Shown piece after piece: positions 1 to 6,544 of a stretch of 22,408 bases of DNA (position 1 is the stretch's first letter; each line of letters starts with the position of its first letter). The stretch lies in the NCBI GenBank assembly GCA_021205375.1, contig JAJPXR010000024.1, forward strand, positions 23,951-46,358. Reading direction: 5' to 3'. A program made the translations under genes and the position numbers. This DNA is from Clostridiales bacterium. GTDB lineage: Bacteria; Bacillota; Clostridia; Oscillospirales; Oscillospiraceae. Under the pieces are notes generated by a model. It saw nothing but the letters and a program-made list of their open reading frames with translations, was not told where the DNA came from and searched no databases.

Positions 1-493
1 TCTTGGAGAGGTCCGCCACCTCAAAGGCGGCGGCGTCCAGCTTGTTGCCCGCGCCCATGCAGCTAATGATGGGGGTCCCTGCCCGGTGCGCCTGCTCTAC
101 CAGTTCCAGCTTGCCCGTCACCGTGTCGATGGCGTCCACCACGTAGTCGTATTGAGCGAAGTCGAACTGCTCCGCCGTCTGGGGGGTATAAAAGACCTTG
201 TAGGTGCGCACCACGGCCTCCGGGTTGATGTCCAGGATCCGGGCCTGGGCCGCGTCCACCTTGTACTGGCCGATGGTGCTGTGGGTGGCGATGATCTGCC
301 GGTTCAGGTTGGACAGGGAGACTGTGTCGTTGTCGATCAGGTCCAGTTGGCCCACGCCGCTGCGGGCCAGGGCCTCCACGGTGTAGCCGCCTACGCCGCC
401 CACGCCGAACACAGCCACCCGCGCCCGGTAGAGCCGCTCCATGGCTTCCCGGCCCAGAAGGAGCTGTGTGCGGGAAAATTGCTCAAGCATCAT
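1..493 (-). CDS. tcdA: tRNA threonylcarbamoyladenosine dehydratase (TcdA/CsdL, ThiF/MoeB-like E1 fold), 3' part cut by window edge
   Basis: Only the first 164 or so residues lie in the window, and the reading frame stays open to base 1. The family uses ATP to cyclise the t6A37 side chain of ANN-decoding tRNAs to ct6A in the cytoplasm. The sequence shows the Rossmann nucleotide-binding motif GVGGVGGY near residue 34, the E1-type string IDNDTVSLSNLNRQI and, further on, DAIDTVTGKLEL. These fit TcdA better than ubiquitin-like activators such as MoeB or ThiF, although the C-terminal half that would settle it is missing. The start lies in the sequence AATGATGCTTGA, where tandem ATG codons (493 or 490) overlap the larE stop codon. 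This implies translational coupling to larE. Confidence 0.88.
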   Translation of the reverse strand, partial: MMLEQFSRTQLLLGREAMERLYRARVAVFGVGGVGGYTVEALARSGVGQLDLIDNDTVSLSNLNRQIIATHSTIGQYKVDAAQARILDINPEAVVRTYKVFYTPQTAEQFDFAQYDYVVDAIDTVTGKLELVEQAHRAGTPIISCMGAGNKLDAAAFEVADLSK

Positions 494-1319
494 TCTGCCT
501 CCTGTCCTCTGCTGATAATGTCTCGTTCATGCTGCCGGTGCGGTAGCCCAGCAGGTCCAGCGCCACATAGGAGAAGCCGTAGGACTTGAACCGGTCATAG
601 ACCAGTCTGCGGGTGTCCTCCGCCAGCAGCCGGGGAAAGTCCTCTGGCAGCAGCTCGATACGGGCAATCGTGCCGTGGATGCGCACCCGCATCTGGCGGA
701 ACCCCAGCTCCAGCAGCAGCCCCTCCGCCTGCTCCACCATGCGCAGCTTTTCCTCCGTGATGGTTTCGCCGTAGGCGAACCGGGAGGCGAGACAGGCAAA
801 GGAGGGCTTGTCCCAGGTGGGGAGGCCCAGCTCTTTGGAGAGCAACCGAATTTCCTGCTTGGTCAGCCCCGCCTGCCGCAGAGGGCTGACCACCCCCAGC
901 TCCCGCACCGCCTGCATACCGGGGCGGTAGTCGCCCTCGTCATCCACGTTGGAGCCTTCTATCACCGCGTTCAACCCCTGCTGCTGTGCAATGGCGCAAA
1001 TTTTCCCTAACAGCGCCCGTTTGCACAGGTAACAGCGGTTGGGGGGATTCTGCCGGAAGCCCTTGATGTCCAGCTCGGATGAGGGACAAATCACCTGGGA
1101 GATGCCGTATTTCGTACAGAAGTCTGTTGCCTCCCGGCGCTCCCGTTCCGGGAAGGAGCTGGAGCTGGCGGTCACCGCTACCGCCCGGTCTCCCAGCACG
1201 TCATGGGCCACCCAAAGCAGAAAAGTGGAGTCCACGCCGCCGGAGAAGGCCACCGCCACGCTGCCCAGCGCCGTCAGGCCGTCCCGCAGCGCTTGATATT
1301 TTTCCTGTCGCAAGCCCAT
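483..1319 (-). CDS. larE: ATP-dependent sacrificial sulfur transferase LarE (PP-loop family)
   Basis: This 278-residue protein has the PP-loop ATP-binding signature SGGVDS at residues 26-31 and the LarE string KPSFACLASRF. The cysteine in that string is residue 176, which corresponds to the sacrificial Cys176 of Lactobacillus plantarum LarE. That enzyme adenylates pyridinium dicarboxylate mononucleotide and donates sulfur from its own cysteine to build the nickel-pincer cofactor of lactate racemase. A further CYLC pair sits at residues 96-99. No larA, larB or larC lies in the window, so the partner enzyme is unknown, and relatives of LarE also occur without lactate racemase. The ATG at 1319 has a GGAGG site 6 bases upstream. 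The gene is first in an operon with tcdA, whose start overlaps its stop. Confidence 0.9.
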   Translation of the reverse strand: MGLRQEKYQALRDGLTALGSVAVAFSGGVDSTFLLWVAHDVLGDRAVAVTASSSSFPERERREATDFCTKYGISQVICPSSELDIKGFRQNPPNRCYLCKRALLGKICAIAQQQGLNAVIEGSNVDDEGDYRPGMQAVRELGVVSPLRQAGLTKQEIRLLSKELGLPTWDKPSFACLASRFAYGETITEEKLRMVEQAEGLLLELGFRQMRVRIHGTIARIELLPEDFPRLLAEDTRRLVYDRFKSYGFSYVALDLLGYRTGSMNETLSAEDRRQNDA

Positions 1320-1365
1320 TGTGCGCCTCCGTTATTATCGAATCAAACCACAGGGTACATGGGCT

Positions 1366-1394
1366 ATTATACACGCTCTTGCCCCCGCCGTCCA
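1366..1394 (-). promoter_or_regulatory. Promoter for the larE-tcdA operon
   Basis: On the minus strand a -35 box TGGACG (1394-1389) is followed after 17 bases by a perfect -10 box TATAAT (1371-1366). This lies about 45 bases ahead of the larE start, with a GGAGG ribosome binding site between them. The assignment rests only on match to the sigma-A consensus and on position. Confidence 0.6.
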
Positions 1395-1497
1395 GCGGGA
1401 GAGGCGAAAAATTGCGTCGAGACCCGCCCCACGAAAAAGGACAGGCAGGATGCAGAAAGATTCATACTTTATTCAAGACTTCCGACTGCCGCTGTGC

Positions 1498-1682
1498 TAT
1501 ACTGTCATTGTCAAAGGAGAGAGGCAAACAACCGCCGCTCCTGGACCTCATACCAAACCCGGCGGGGACAGACGCCTTTGCTGGGAATGGACTAAAAATT
1601 CCGAACTCCGTTTCGTTTTTCTTTTCTCTTCCTTTTTCTTTTCCAGAAAACCGCTGTGACCGTCCGGTCATGGCGGTTTTTT
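1498..1682 (+). ncRNA. Possible short non-coding transcript or attenuated leader upstream of ssb
   Basis: The 450-base gap 1320-1769 holds no convincing ORF. On the plus strand an extended -10 like sequence TGTGCTATACT ends at 1503, but its -35 match is poor. About 150 bases later there is a strong intrinsic terminator. Between them are small hairpins, including GGAAT/ATTCC at about 1586-1604, and a 29-base pure pyrimidine run at 1616-1644. The stretch could be a small RNA of about 170 nt or a terminated leader controlling ssb. I do not recognise it as 6S RNA, SRP RNA or a known riboswitch. Confidence 0.25.
1647..1682 (+). terminator. Strong intrinsic terminator ahead of ssb
   Basis: AACCGCTGTGACCG (1649-1662) pairs with CGGTCATGGCGGTT (1665-1678) with a two-base loop context and one wobble, and is followed by a run of six T (1677-1682). 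Flanking AAAA/TTTT can extend the stem. It ends plus-strand transcription about 90 bases before the ssb start, so it either terminates an upstream transcript or acts as an attenuator. Confidence 0.75.
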
Positions 1683-1769
1683 GGATGTCAGGGAGGGTTC
1701 TTTTCGCGCCCACCGCCGCATAGAGTACCGCAGGAAACAAGGCGGTGTCGCCAAAAGGGAGCGGTGCTT

Positions 1770-2420
1770 ATGAGAACAGATTGGAACGAAAACCAGGCCA
1801 CTTTAATCGGGGAGGCGGTGTCGGAGCCGATTTTCTCCCACGCCAGCCACGGGGAGGATTTTTTTCGCGTGCCGGTGAAGAGCCTGCGGCTCTCCGGGGC
1901 GGAGGACGTCATCAACGTCATCATGTCCCGGACGCTGCTGGAGAGCTGCCCTCTCCGGGCGGGGGAACGAGCGGTGATTTACGGGGAGGTGCGGTCCTAC
2001 AACAACCGGGGCGGCGTGGGCAGCCGCCTGGTCATCACCCTCTACGCCCAGGAGCTGTATTACGACACGGTGGGGGCCGACGACAACCGCCTGACCCTGG
2101 CCGGGGTCATCTGCAAGCCGCCGGTGTACCGGCTGACCCCCCTGGGCCGGGAAATCACCGACCTGATTCTGGCGGTGAACCGCCGGTATGGGCGGGCGGA
2201 CTACCTGCCCTGCATCGCCTGGGGGAGCCTGGCGGTGAAGTGCGGGGCCATGTCCACTGGAGACGGCCTCCGGCTGGAGGGACGGCTCCAGTCCAGGGGC
2301 TACACCAAAATCGTGGACGGGGGAGAGGTGAAGCGCACCGCCTACGAGGTGTCCATCATGACCATGGAGGCGGTGGCGTATCCCCAGGCCAGCGTGCCGG
2401 AGGAAATTGACGACCTTTAA
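1770..2420 (+). CDS. Single-stranded DNA-binding protein with two OB folds (SSB-like)
   Basis: The reading frame is open further upstream, but the ATG at 1770 is chosen because AAAAGGGAG lies just ahead of it and upstream codons run through the terminator; this gives 216 residues. The second half (about residues 107-205) is a recognisable SSB OB fold: NRLTLAGVICKPPVYRLTPL, then LAVNRRYGRADYLPCIAWG, then the LEGRLQSRGYTK string. The first half (about 8-100) looks like a second, more diverged OB domain. There is no acidic DDDIPF-like C-terminal tip; the protein ends EEIDDL, only faintly similar. Tandem-OB SSB-like proteins occur in Clostridia beside the canonical ssb, which normally sits between rpsF and rpsR. 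This is therefore probably an accessory SSB, standing alone and convergent with tRNA-Leu. Confidence 0.75.
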   Translation: MRTDWNENQATLIGEAVSEPIFSHASHGEDFFRVPVKSLRLSGAEDVINVIMSRTLLESCPLRAGERAVIYGEVRSYNNRGGVGSRLVITLYAQELYYDTVGADDNRLTLAGVICKPPVYRLTPLGREITDLILAVNRRYGRADYLPCIAWGSLAVKCGAMSTGDGLRLEGRLQSRGYTKIVDGGEVKRTAYEVSIMTMEAVAYPQASVPEEIDDL

Positions 2421-2449
2421 TTCAATTTGCAATGTGCAATGGAAGGGGA

Positions 2450-2510
2450 AACCCCTCCACCATGCTTCGCATGGTCCCCCTCCCCTTTCAGGGGCGGCAA
2501 GGGGGTGGTC
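2450..2510 (-). repeat. Modular hairpin repeat, family R1, copy E (reverse orientation)
   Basis: Starts AAACCCCTCC and ends GGGGGTGGTC, which is the reverse complement of the framework seen at 10938-11007. The hairpin CCCCTTTCAGGGG is kept, but the second arm is replaced by ACCATG CTTCG CATGGT (2459-2475), a different sequence with intact pairing. It fills most of the gap between ssb and the tRNA terminator. Confidence 0.7.
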
Positions 2511-2587
2511 AGTTGCAAAAAGGTAGTTCTTTATATGATACTGAGAAAAATGCTGTTGACAGTATTTCAAAAGCAACAGAGAGCCAC

Positions 2588-2634
2588 AAAAAAAGCCGAA
2601 CCGTCTCCCCCAGGGGAAACGGTTCGGCTTTTTC
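2588..2634. terminator. Bidirectional intrinsic terminator shared by ssb and tRNA-Leu
   Basis: AAAAAGCCGAACCGT pairs with ACGGTTCGGCTTTTT around a CCCC/GGGG-rich loop. The stem is flanked by an A run on the left and a T run on the right, so it can terminate in both directions. It sits between the 3' ends of the convergent ssb (+) and tRNA-Leu (-). Confidence 0.85.
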
Positions 2635-2638
2635 GTTG

Positions 2639-2725
2639 TGGTGCGGGCGATGGGACTCGAACCCACACGTGCATTCACACACAAGCACCTCAAGCTTGCC
2701 AGTCTACCAGTTCCAGCACACCCGC
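2639..2725 (-). tRNA. tRNA-Leu (anticodon GAG), CCA encoded
   Basis: The minus strand folds as an 87-nt class II tRNA. The acceptor stem GCGGGTG pairs with CGCCCGC (one G-U pair), followed by discriminator A and an encoded CCA. The anticodon stem CAAGC/GCTTG encloses the loop TTGAGGT, giving anticodon GAG for leucine CUU/CUC codons. A long variable arm (GTG...CAC) and a T arm GTGGG-TTCGAGT-CCCAT follow. The long variable arm and the A73 discriminator both fit leucine identity. Confidence 0.95.
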
Positions 2726-2815
2726 AACTCAGCGAAAGATATTATAGCCCATGCGGGTTGGTTTGTCAACTGTTTTCGCTGGAATTTTCCCCGCCCGTAT
2801 TTTGCCGCAGATGTG

Positions 2816-2846
2816 AAAACCCGCCCGGCGGTGTTGCCGGGCGGGT
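2816..2846 (-). terminator. Intrinsic terminator of valS
   Basis: A perfect 10-bp stem CCCGCCCGGC/GCCGGGCGGG with a 6-base loop is followed on the minus strand by TTTT (2819-2816). It lies about 105 bases past the valS stop and before tRNA-Leu. Confidence 0.8.
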
Positions 2847-2920
2847 GGTTGTTTCAGGTTGATTTCGGATTTCTCAACAGAAGGATTGTTGCAGAGGAAA
2901 TGTTTTCCAAACCCTCGCGC

Positions 2921-2945
2921 TGCTAGCCACTAACCACTAGCCACT
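2921..2945. repeat. Heptamer tandem repeat, copy H1
   Basis: Three units of period 7, TAGCCAC-TAACCAC-TAGCCAC, lie just downstream of the valS stop. They belong to the degenerate AGYNRYT-type heptamer family found elsewhere in the window. Confidence 0.65.
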
Positions 2946-2952
2946 CAAATAG

Positions 2953-5652
2953 TTACCCCAGCGCGGCCAGCGACTCCTGGATCTGGGTGATTTCCCGCAC
3001 CGTCTTTTCCAGGTTGTCCCGCTGCTGCTGGATGACGTTGGCGGGGGCCTTGGAGACGAATTTCTCGTTGGCCAGCTTCTTTTCCAGCCCGGCGCGATAC
3101 TTCTCCTTCTTCTCCAGTTCCTTGGTCAGCCGCTTGCGCTCGGCGGCCAGGTCCACCAGCTCTGCCAGGGGGATATACAGCTTGGCGTCCGCCGTGACCA
3201 GAGACACCAGCCCGTCCAGAGAGGCGGGGGCCTCGTCGGTGATGTCCACCTGGGTGGTAGCGGCCATCCGCTGGAAGAAGGGGATACCCTGCCGGAACAC
3301 CTCGGGCTGAGCGGTGACGACGGTCAGCTCCGCCTTCCGGGAGGGGACCACGCCCATCTCCGCACGGCGGGCGCGGATGGCTTTGATGGCGTCCATGACC
3401 TTCTCCATGGCGGCCTCGTCCTGGGGGAAGTCGAGGGCGTCGCTGGCCACCGGCCAGCTCTGGAGCATCAGGAAGTCGCCCTCGTGGGGCAGAGCCTGCC
3501 AAATCTCCTCAGTGATGAAGGGCATGAAGGGGTGCAGCAGCTTGAGGATGTCGGTCAGCACGTAGCACAGCACCTGCTGGGCCTGGACCTTGGCGGCCTC
3601 GTCATCCCCGGTCAGGCGGGACTTGGTCAGCTCGATATACCAGTCACAGTAGGAGTCCCACAGGAAGTCGTAGACCTTCTGAGCGGCCACGCCCATCTCG
3701 AACTTCTCCAGGTTGGCGGTGGCCTCCCGGATGAGGTTGTTCAGCTTGGAGAGGATCCACTTGTCCTCCAGGGCCAGGGTGTCGGGCAGCTTGTTCTCGG
3801 TGATGGTCAGGTTCATTAGCAGGAAGCGGCTGGCGTTCCAGATCTTGTTGCAGAAGTTCCGCATGGCCTTGACCTTTTCCTCGCTGTACCGCATGTCGTT
3901 GCCGGGGGTGCTGCCCATGACCAGCATCAGCCGCAGGGCGTCCGCGCCGTACTGGTCGATGACCTCCAGCGGGTCAATGCCGTTGCCCAGGCTCTTGGAC
4001 ATCTTGCGGCCCTGGCTGTCCCGGACGATGCCGTGGACGCAGACCGTGTCGAAGGGGGCCTTGCCGGTGTAGGCCAGGCCGGAGAAGATCATACGGGACA
4101 CCCAGAAGCCGATGATGTCGTAGCCGGTGACCAGGGTGTTGGTGGGGTAGAAATACTTCAGGTCGGGGGAATCCTCGTCAGGCCAGCCCAGGGTGGAGAA
4201 GGGCCACAGGGCAGAGGAGAACCAGGTGTCCAGCGTGTCCGGGTCCTGGGTCAGATGGGTGCAGCCGCACTTGGGGCAGACGGAGGGTGCCTCTTTCGCC
4301 ACGATGGTCTCGCCGCACTGGTCGCAGTACCAGGCGGGGATCTGGTGGCCCCACCAAAGCTGCCGGGAAATGCACCAGTCGCGGGTGTTGTTCATCCAGT
4401 TCAGGTAATTCTTGGTGAAACGCTCCGGGACGAACTTGATCTCGCCCTTCTGCACCGCTTCGATGGCGGGTTCCGCCAGAGACTGCATCCGCACGAACCA
4501 CTGCTTGGACACCATCGGCTCGATGTTGGTGTGGCAGCGATAGCAGGTGCCCACGTCATGCTTCAGCGGCTCCACAAATTTCAGCGCGCCGCAGGCTTCC
4601 AGGTCGGCCAGCATGACCTCTCTGGCCTCCATGGTGGTCAGGCCCGCGTACTTGCCGCAGTCCAGCACCTCCGGCTCATCGGCGGGGACGTGACCGCTGG
4701 CCAGCAGCGCCTGATACGCCTCCACGTCCGCCTTGCCGGTCATGTGGCCGTCGTAGGTGAAGCAGCGGACGATGGGCAGGTTGTGGCGCTTGCCCACCTC
4801 GAAGTCGTTGGGGTCGTGGGCGGGGGTGATCTTCACCACGCCGGTGCCCTTGGTCATGTCGGCGTGTTCGTCGCAGACGATGGGAATTTCCTTGTTCAGC
4901 AGGGGCAGAATGGCGTGGCAGCCGTGAAGGTGGGCATACCGGGGGTCCTCGGCGTTGATGGCCACGGCGGTGTCGCCCAGCATGGTCTCAGGACGGGTGG
5001 TGGCCAGTTCCAGATACTCGCCGGTCTCCTTCACCTGGTAGAGCAGATGCCAGAAGTTGCCGTCCTGCTCTTCGTACTCCACCTCGGCGTCGGAGATGGA
5101 GGTGTTGCAGTGGGGGCACCAGTTGACCATGCGGTTGCCCTGGTAGATTTTGTCCTCGTTGTACAGCCGGACAAAGACCTCTTTCACCGCGTCGCTGCAC
5201 CCCTCATCCATGGTGAAGCGCTCCCGCTCCCAGTCGCAGGAGGAGCCAAGGGTGCGGAGCTGCTTGACGATGCGCCCACCGTACTCGTTTTTCCAGGCCC
5301 AGGCCCGTTCCAGGAACTTTTCCCGGCCAATAGATTCCTTGGTCAGGCCCTCCTTCTTCATTTCCTCCACCACCTTGGCTTCGGTGGCGATGGAGGCGTG
5401 GTCGGTGCCGGGGACCCACAGGGCGGCGTAGCCCTGCATCCGCTTGAAGCGGATGAGGATGTCCTGCATGGTGTTGTCCATGGCGTGGCCCATGTGGAGC
5501 TGGCCGGTGACGTTGGGGGGCGGCATGACGATGGTATAGGGTTTTTTGTCCGGGTCGGCCTTGCCCCGGAAGCAGCCGCTGCTCTCCCACTGGTTGTAAA
5601 TGCGGGTCTCGACCTCTTTGGGGTCGTAGACCTTGGAAAGTTCTTTTGCCAT
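2953..5652 (-). CDS. valS: Valyl-tRNA synthetase
   Basis: An 899-residue class I aminoacyl-tRNA synthetase that attaches valine to tRNA-Val and edits mischarged threonine. The HIGH-type motif HMGH is at residues 53-56 in the valine/isoleucine-specific string PPPNVTGQLHMGHAMDN, and KMSKS is at 550-554. Cysteine pairs CPHC and CDQC...CPKC suggest zinc-binding inserts. The last 65 or so residues form a charged coiled coil (AAERKRLTKELEKKEKY), the C-terminal arm typical of bacterial ValRS. The ATG at 5652 is chosen over the longer frame because GAGGAG lies just upstream and the extra codons would translate the T-box terminator. Length is normal for the family. It is preceded by a valine T-box and followed by its own terminator, so it is monocistronic. 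Confidence 0.98.
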   Translation of the reverse strand: MAKELSKVYDPKEVETRIYNQWESSGCFRGKADPDKKPYTIVMPPPNVTGQLHMGHAMDNTMQDILIRFKRMQGYAALWVPGTDHASIATEAKVVEEMKKEGLTKESIGREKFLERAWAWKNEYGGRIVKQLRTLGSSCDWERERFTMDEGCSDAVKEVFVRLYNEDKIYQGNRMVNWCPHCNTSISDAEVEYEEQDGNFWHLLYQVKETGEYLELATTRPETMLGDTAVAINAEDPRYAHLHGCHAILPLLNKEIPIVCDEHADMTKGTGVVKITPAHDPNDFEVGKRHNLPIVRCFTYDGHMTGKADVEAYQALLASGHVPADEPEVLDCGKYAGLTTMEAREVMLADLEACGALKFVEPLKHDVGTCYRCHTNIEPMVSKQWFVRMQSLAEPAIEAVQKGEIKFVPERFTKNYLNWMNNTRDWCISRQLWWGHQIPAWYCDQCGETIVAKEAPSVCPKCGCTHLTQDPDTLDTWFSSALWPFSTLGWPDEDSPDLKYFYPTNTLVTGYDIIGFWVSRMIFSGLAYTGKAPFDTVCVHGIVRDSQGRKMSKSLGNGIDPLEVIDQYGADALRLMLVMGSTPGNDMRYSEEKVKAMRNFCNKIWNASRFLLMNLTITENKLPDTLALEDKWILSKLNNLIREATANLEKFEMGVAAQKVYDFLWDSYCDWYIELTKSRLTGDDEAAKVQAQQVLCYVLTDILKLLHPFMPFITEEIWQALPHEGDFLMLQSWPVASDALDFPQDEAAMEKVMDAIKAIRARRAEMGVVPSRKAELTVVTAQPEVFRQGIPFFQRMAATTQVDITDEAPASLDGLVSLVTADAKLYIPLAELVDLAAERKRLTKELEKKEKYRAGLEKKLANEKFVSKAPANVIQQQRDNLEKTVREITQIQESLAALG

Positions 5653-5685
5653 TTCGGTTTTCCACTCCTCTATAAAAATCAGAAC

Positions 5686-5930
5686 AAAAAAACGCCCCGA
5701 ACATACGTTCAGGGCGAAAAGGGCGCTTTTCCGCGGTACCACCTGAATTCGGGACGACACTGCCCCGCACTCAAACCCGATAACGGTGGGCGCCGCCGCC
5801 TCTTACTGCAAAGTTCAGAGACAGAACTCCGGGACGACCTTCCGCGCCGCCTGCCTGCGGCCTTTCACCATCCGGCCGCTCTCTGCAAAACAGGGGAGGG
5901 CGCGTACTCCTTCCCATCAAAGCCATTACA
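5686..5930 (-). promoter_or_regulatory. T-box riboswitch (valine) controlling valS
   Basis: The leader contains the invariant T-box sequence AGGTGGTACCGCGG (5744-5731), whose UGGU bulge can pair with an ACCA tRNA 3' end. Upstream are the stem I signatures AGTA, AGAGAG and a distal hairpin GCGGCC/GGCCGC with a GGTG-type loop. The likely specifier triplet is GUC (valine) at 5838-5836: it is followed by one purine and then TCCC, which can pair with GGGA at the 5' side of stem I. The terminator stem CGCCC-GAAC/GTTC-GGGCG (5716-5693) is followed by seven T (5692-5686). Uncharged tRNA-Val should stabilise the antiterminator and allow valS transcription. Confidence 0.93.
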
Positions 5931-5936
5931 GCGGTC

Positions 5937-5965
5937 ATTATACCTGTTTTCGTTTCCGCTGTCAA
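5937..5965 (-). promoter_or_regulatory. Consensus sigma-A promoter of the valS T-box transcript
   Basis: A perfect -35 TTGACA (5965-5960), a 17-base spacer and a perfect -10 TATAAT (5942-5937) lie on the minus strand. Transcription would start near 5930, directly before the T-box stem I. A full consensus promoter is expected where the control is exerted by attenuation. Confidence 0.92.
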
Positions 5966-6009
5966 GGGCAGTTTTTCCAACTTTGCGGGGCAAATTGTGC
6001 GAAATCGTT

Positions 6010-6038
6010 GGCGGCGGGGGAGGGGAGAGACCGCCGCC
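6010..6038. other. GC-rich inverted repeat upstream of the valS promoter
   Basis: GGCGGCGG (6010-6017) pairs perfectly with CCGCCGCC (6031-6038) around a purine-rich 13-base loop. There is no T tract on either side, so a terminator role is doubtful. Apart from this hairpin I see nothing definite in 5966-6080. Confidence 0.4.
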
Positions 6039-6080
6039 GGGGAAAACGTTGCCGACGTTGCCGTTGCTGTCCACATTGTA

Positions 6081-6110
6081 ATTTCAATCCACGCCCCGCG
6101 AGGGGGCGAC
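6081..6110 (-). repeat. Solitary CRISPR-like repeat (type I-C repeat family), copy 1
   Basis: The plus strand begins ATTTCAATCCACGCC and ends AGGGGGCGAC. Read on the minus strand it begins GTCGCCCCC and ends GTGGATTGAAAT, the form of type I-C CRISPR repeats, with the palindromic core GCCCC/GGGGC and the ATTGAAAY 3' tag. It is 30 bases long, close to the 32 typical of that family. No second repeat follows at spacer distance, and no cas gene is in the window. It is therefore a solitary copy rather than an array. Confidence 0.65.
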
Positions 6111-6174
6111 CCACCCACTTCCTCAAATGCCTTTAACATGAAAAACCAGCGGTCTAATAAGATCAGTGGCTTTG

Positions 6175-6465
6175 TCAGTTTTCAATTTCGTGTATCATAT
6201 CTTTTAACATTCCCTCTACTGATAGATACTCATCGAGATAGAATCTGTCCCCATCTTCCGGAAATAGACCTTGCATTGCTTGTTTCTCGCTTTCTGCATA
6301 TTCAATGCAGAGTGCATCTTCTCCCGGAAATGCAAATACTCTAAATATACTTCCATTATTACTCATATGCGCTTCACATTTACCAATTTTTTTTAATGGA
6401 TACAAACGATTTATTTGTGTTTCTATTTCACTCAATAATTTATACTTATCAGTCAAATATCTCAT
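6175..6465 (-). CDS. Hypothetical protein, 96 aa, AT-rich
   Basis: I do not recognise this protein. It has 96 residues, is acidic overall and looks globular, with no signal peptide, membrane segment or cysteine motif (one Cys only). The N-terminal third (LLSEIETQINRLYPLKK) looks helical, the centre has a strand-like run (FRVFAFPGEDALCIEYAES), and the C terminus ends in a helix (SVEGMLKDMIHEIEN). That is the sort of alpha/beta pattern seen in small immunity-type or stand-alone accessory proteins, but I cannot assign it. The DNA is markedly AT-rich compared with nth and valS on either side, which suggests acquisition by transfer. The start ATG at 6465 has only a weak purine stretch (CAGAG) ahead of it. 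It lies between two CRISPR-like repeats. Confidence 0.6.
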   Translation of the reverse strand: MRYLTDKYKLLSEIETQINRLYPLKKIGKCEAHMSNNGSIFRVFAFPGEDALCIEYAESEKQAMQGLFPEDGDRFYLDEYLSVEGMLKDMIHEIEN

Positions 6466-6502
6466 CTCTGTTTATCTTTTTCTATGGCACCCTTCGCCAC
6501 CA

Positions 6503-6532
6503 GTTTCAAGTCATGCCCCACAAGGGGGCAAC
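6503..6532 (-). repeat. Degenerate CRISPR-like repeat, copy 2, same orientation as copy 1
   Basis: The plus strand begins GTTTCAAGTCATGCC and ends AGGGGGCAAC. It matches copy 1 at 23 of 30 positions without gaps, and most differences are transitions. On the minus strand it ends CTTGAAAC. The start-to-start distance to copy 1 is 422 bases, filled by the AT-rich ORF, so this is not ordinary array spacing. It lies 13 bases from the nth stop codon. Confidence 0.5.
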
Positions 6533-6544
6533 AGCCCTCCCGCG

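Noticed and set aside
5653..5760. A longer N terminus for valS
   Set aside because: The extra 36 codons would read the T-box terminator and the leader's own ribosome binding site; the protein family begins at MAKELSKVYDP.
4033..6081. 682-codon open frame on the plus strand opposite valS
   Set aside because: It is antisense to a certain gene in GC-rich DNA, its product is a low-complexity Gly/Val/His/Ala-rich sequence, and it crosses the T-box and promoter.
6178..6192. A third CRISPR-like repeat start (TTTTCAATTTCGTG)
   Set aside because: It shares only TTTCAAT with the repeats, lacks the GC palindrome, and is the 3' coding end of the AT-rich ORF.
6081..6532. A working CRISPR array
   Set aside because: Only two repeats are present, 422 bases apart and degenerate, with no spacers of regular size and no cas genes in the window.
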